DNA of 55,489 nucleotides from Prevotellaceae bacterium (GTDB lineage Bacteria > Bacteroidota > Bacteroidia > Bacteroidales > UBA932). The position numbers were made by a program, and so were the translations under genes. The notes under the pieces were generated by a model that worked only from the letters and a program-made list of their open reading frames with translations, did no database searches and was not told the DNA's origin. The DNA is taken from positions 1 through 55,489 of the forward strand of contig JAITPN010000076.1 of the NCBI GenBank assembly GCA_031289415.1. Reading direction: 5' to 3'. Of the stretch, positions 53,223 through 55,489 are shown in pieces (within the stretch, counting starts at the first letter, position 1; each line of letters begins with the position of its first letter).

Positions 53223-54797
53223 CTATTTACTGTTTTCAGGCGTTTCGCAGACCACGCGGAATCCGATGCCCCGTATGTCCGAATACCACCAGATGCTTTT
53301 CGGTTGCTGCGGGTCGGTTTTCAGCCACGCCTCGTGCTGCGTATAACCCCGCACGGCGCAGCGCACGTCTGCCGCATCGGACGTATAGTTGCCGCCGCGG
53401 ACGACGTATTCAACGCCTTCCGTCGCCAGCGGATTGGTGGCGTTGGCGCCTGCTTTGCCGTAAGCCTGCGGGTCGTATTTGTCGGCGCAATATTCCAGCA
53501 CGTTGCCCAGCATATTTTTCAACCCGAACGGATTGGCTTTGACGGCGTCGGGCTGCTGTGTCCTGTTTCTACTGTTATGGGTGTAGATTACATACGACGA
53601 AATAGGATCGGTATCGGCGTCGAAAAAGGTACGCCAAAACCCTTCGTCGGAGAATTGCTTCGGACTGCCTTCAAAGAAATAGGGCGCATCGTTCACACCG
53701 CCGCGGGCGGCATATTCCCACTCGGCTTCGGTGGGCAAACGGTACTTTTTGCCGGTGGTGAGCGACAGCCATTGGCAGAATGTTTCGGCGGCGTAGTGCG
53801 TCATCGTAATTGCCGGACGGTTGCCTTTACCCCACGACTGGTCGGGGTATCCGAACGGCGGGGTAGGACCCGACACGGCGTCCACGTCGGGGCGCGTGTT
53901 GTTCGCATATATCTTTTCGGGCGGCGTGCGTCCTTCGCTCATCGTTTTTGCCGTAAACAAATCGTACATCGCCCACGTTACCTCTATTTCCGACATGAAA
54001 AAAGGACTCAGCGTTACGCGGTGCACCGGCGTTTCGTCGTCGCGCCGGAACGGTTCGTTTGCCGGACTGCCCATGTCGAACGTCCCGCCCGGAATGGCTA
54101 TCATTTGAAACGATACGTCCGAAGCGGGTATCTGTTCCGTGAAATCCGCAAATTCGGTAACCGCCGTCGCCGTCTTAAAGTAACGCGACGTATCGGCATT
54201 GCCTTGTGTAATATCGGCTATCGACAGCGTGCCGTGTTTATAATTCGGGTTGTAATGCCCTGCATCGAGGTGGCAACTGATGCACTGCAGGTTCAACTTC
54301 TTCTCGTTCTCTTCATAATAAAGGTGCGCGGTGATGCCGTCGTCCGTAATTCCCGAAGGGAAAAGATTGTGGTGGCAATCTTTACACGACGCATTGGGCA
54401 CATACTCCACCGCCTGCTCCAGTTCCGACATATAGTCCCAATCGTAATCCGCGCTGTCTTTCGTCATATATCCCCACACGTCGCGCACGCCGAGCTTGAG
54501 CTTCGCCGAATAATGGGCAAACGTATGCTGCTTAGGCGGCAGATGGCAATCGACGCAATGCACCCGCGTGCCGCTCCTGTTATTGAAATGCACCGATTTC
54601 TTCCAACTGGTTTCCACATGCGGATGTACATGGCAGCGCATGCACGATTCGTCCGTCGAAAAATAGACCGACGCCTGATAGACCGACGCCGCTACGCCCA
54701 TTCCTATCACGATGCCCACGAGAAGATATAACGATTTCCGTTTAAAAAAACCTGCTCTTCTGCCGTATCCGTATGTTGGTTTCGTTTTATTCGACAT
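53223..54797 (-). CDS. NapC/NrfH-like tetraheme cytochrome c fused to an FGE/SUMF1-like domain
   Basis: The 524-residue protein has one N-terminal helix (about 22-44). It then carries four CxxCH heme sites at about 52-56 (CMRCH), 81-85 (CVDCH), 138-142 (CKDCH) and 172-176 (CISCH), in the layout of NapC/NrfH quinol dehydrogenases. From about 231 to 518 there is a formylglycine-generating-enzyme-like domain (MIAIPGGTFDMGS, EVTWAMYDLF, YRLPTEAEWEYAARGG, NPFGLKNMLGNVLEYC, VVRGGNY, GIGFRVVCE). The two catalytic cysteines of true FGE, normally between GGS and RCA.R, are replaced by TSDAADV. The domain is therefore probably structural or binding. Both parts should face the periplasm. It is first in a four-gene operon that ends with the heme-ligation gene. 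Confidence 0.87.
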   Translation of the reverse strand: MSNKTKPTYGYGRRAGFFKRKSLYLLVGIVIGMGVAASVYQASVYFSTDESCMRCHVHPHVETSWKKSVHFNNRSGTRVHCVDCHLPPKQHTFAHYSAKLKLGVRDVWGYMTKDSADYDWDYMSELEQAVEYVPNASCKDCHHNLFPSGITDDGITAHLYYEENEKKLNLQCISCHLDAGHYNPNYKHGTLSIADITQGNADTSRYFKTATAVTEFADFTEQIPASDVSFQMIAIPGGTFDMGSPANEPFRRDDETPVHRVTLSPFFMSEIEVTWAMYDLFTAKTMSEGRTPPEKIYANNTRPDVDAVSGPTPPFGYPDQSWGKGNRPAITMTHYAAETFCQWLSLTTGKKYRLPTEAEWEYAARGGVNDAPYFFEGSPKQFSDEGFWRTFFDADTDPISSYVIYTHNSRNRTQQPDAVKANPFGLKNMLGNVLEYCADKYDPQAYGKAGANATNPLATEGVEYVVRGGNYTSDAADVRCAVRGYTQHEAWLKTDPQQPKSIWWYSDIRGIGFRVVCETPENSK

Positions 54798-54841
54798 GTA
54801 ATATAAAGTGTATATTTATTTCTAATTTCTGAAAAACTTGA

Positions 54842-54872
54842 CAAAGGTAGTAAAAAGAAATAAGAAAACAAA
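54842..54872 (-). promoter_or_regulatory. Promoter of the cytochrome-oxidoreductase operon
   Basis: On the minus strand TTTG (54872-54869), 19 bp, then TACCTTTG (54849-54842), a full consensus match. It lies 45 bp upstream of the first gene. Confidence 0.78.
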
Positions 54873-54889
54873 AAGCCATCCGAAAGAGT

Positions 54890-54957
54890 GATTACGTAAT
54901 TAAGTGATTAGGTGATTAAGCGATTAAGAAAGCTACGCTACGTTTAATCTTAATTAC
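54890..54957. repeat. GTGATTAA octamer inverted repeat, copy 2
   Basis: Five 8-bp units (GTGATTAC, GTAATTAA, GTGATTAG, GTGATTAA, GCGATTAA) are followed by a centre containing GAAAGCTACGCTACGTTTAA and then a short TCTTAATTAC arm. The centre is the reverse complement of that in the copy at 9970-10043. Confidence 0.65.
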
Positions 54958-54989
54958 TTTGCCTCAGAGCCTATGTGCTAACGGGCGCA

Positions 54990-55015
54990 CACGAAAAGAG
55001 GCGCTTACGCGCCTC
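54990..55015 (-). terminator. Terminator of the right-edge gene
   Basis: A 7-bp perfect stem (54998-55004 with 55009-55015, GAGGCGC/GCGCCTC, 4-base loop) is followed on the minus strand by CTTTTCG. It lies 83 bp after the stop codon of the partial gene. Confidence 0.6.
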
Positions 55016-55097
55016 CATTCAATTAAAAAATCAATACAACAAATAAAAAATGATAGTTAATTTCGTTTTATGTTACTATTTTACGCAACGTCGTGCG

Positions 55098-55489
55098 CTA
55101 TTTCTTTGCAAACGTAAAGGTAAAGTCATAGTCTGTTTCATCGTCGGCGTTTTCATACTCGAACAGGTATGTGCCTGCGGTTAACGTTATTTTACCGCCG
55201 TCATAGCCAAAATTAGAAAACCAGTTGGCATACACCTCAGTGCCGTTGGATGCGGTAATAAACATTCCCCAGTCGTGTGCGCCGGTTATGCTCAATACGC
55301 CGTCAGCCGGAATCACTATCTTGAACGCCGGACTTTCACTCGTGGTGATAACTCCTGCCCTCTGAACCGAAGGAGTAGCATCGCTGAAAGTTATTCTGAG
55401 CGGTTTGCCCACGCAACTGTACGTTTCCACAGAACCTTCGCCGGATGTAGCGATTTGTACATCGTACTTGATGCCTGCGCCGAAGTCGT
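55098..55489 (-). CDS. C-terminal part of a protein of unknown function (5' end outside the window)
   Basis: The frame is open through the right edge, so at least 130 residues are coded and the start is not in the window. The sequence is beta-rich and contains SPAFKIVIPADGVLSITGAHDWGMFI and GKITLTAGTYLFEYEN. Its strand-turn themes (ADGVLSI; LTAGTYLFEYE) resemble the internal beta-sandwich repeats of the lipoprotein at 2461-5193 (AGTLTV; GTYY). A secreted or surface protein is likely but unproven. Confidence 0.65.
   Translation of the reverse strand, partial: DFGAGIKYDVQIATSGEGSVETYSCVGKPLRITFSDATPSVQRAGVITTSESPAFKIVIPADGVLSITGAHDWGMFITASNGTEVYANWFSNFGYDGGKITLTAGTYLFEYENADDETDYDFTFTFAKK

Noticed and set aside
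53304-54731. 475-residue plus-strand ORF
   Set aside because: It is antisense to the cytochrome-FGE gene, is rich in Arg and His from reversed codons, and shows no domain.

Overview
The window looks like chromosomal DNA of a Bacteroidota bacterium, most likely order Bacteroidales. The evidence is the recurring TAnnTTTG -7 promoter box (often with TTTG about 19-20 bp upstream), BACON-domain lipoproteins, FISUMP and BspA-type repeat domains, a DUF4293 protein, two miaA paralogues, FHS-family sugar permeases, a ResB-CcsA fusion and almost no Shine-Dalgarno sequences. The genus cannot be named from sequence alone.

Layout. 1-540: a small membrane-protein gene, possibly frameshifted, and the tail of a tyrosine recombinase, both probably remnants of acquired DNA. 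539-5193: metK (-), a dispersed inverted repeat, and a large lipoprotein with BACON and FISUMP domains. 5406-9932: lepB (-), nucleoside phosphorylase, MarC protein and an FHS permease. 10440-15599: housekeeping genes miaA, ung, coaD, a thioredoxin-fold protein, a Nudix hydrolase and pyrE. 15851-17506: a BACON/BspA-repeat lipoprotein. 17776-22591: a four-gene surface-glycan cassette. 22663-26088: argS, a C1 peptidase and folB. 26137-39233: the translation/transcription core, running tRNA-Thr-Tyr-Gly-Thr, tuf, tRNA-Trp, secE, nusG, rplKAJL, rpoB, rpoC. 39440-40067: a probable PIN toxin-antitoxin pair. 40087-44728: recF, a PycB-like protein without a biotin lysine, smpB and a second miaA. 44761-47249: a sugar permease and KDG-kinase-like pair. 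47387-48640: a lipoprotein and an IS5-family transposase fragment. 48646-54872: an operon on the minus strand. 55098-55489: the 3' end of a gene that runs off the right edge.

The most interesting locus is the minus-strand operon transcribed from a good promoter at 54842-54872. It encodes a NapC/NrfH-like tetraheme cytochrome fused to a formylglycine-generating-enzyme-like (FGE/SUMF1) domain, a Tat-exported Gfo/Idh/MocA oxidoreductase, a Tat-exported sugar-isomerase-type TIM barrel, and the ResB-CcsA cytochrome c maturation fusion needed to attach the hemes. This reads as a self-contained envelope redox module, possibly linking oxidation of a sugar or glycoside to the quinone pool.

The second theme is unusual intergenic repeat architecture. 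Three arrays with a 21-bp period (10131-10383, 20722-20805, 41314-41600) and one with a 41-bp period (6856-7003) have unrelated sequences but share a design: short palindromes spaced two helical turns apart. There are also dispersed inverted repeats whose arms are themselves 7-bp or 8-bp microsatellites. Intergenic stretches longer than 300 bp (1799-2460, 6780-7084, 9933-10439, 41179-41671, 54798-55097) are almost entirely promoters, terminators and these repeats, except 2046-2369, where I see nothing.
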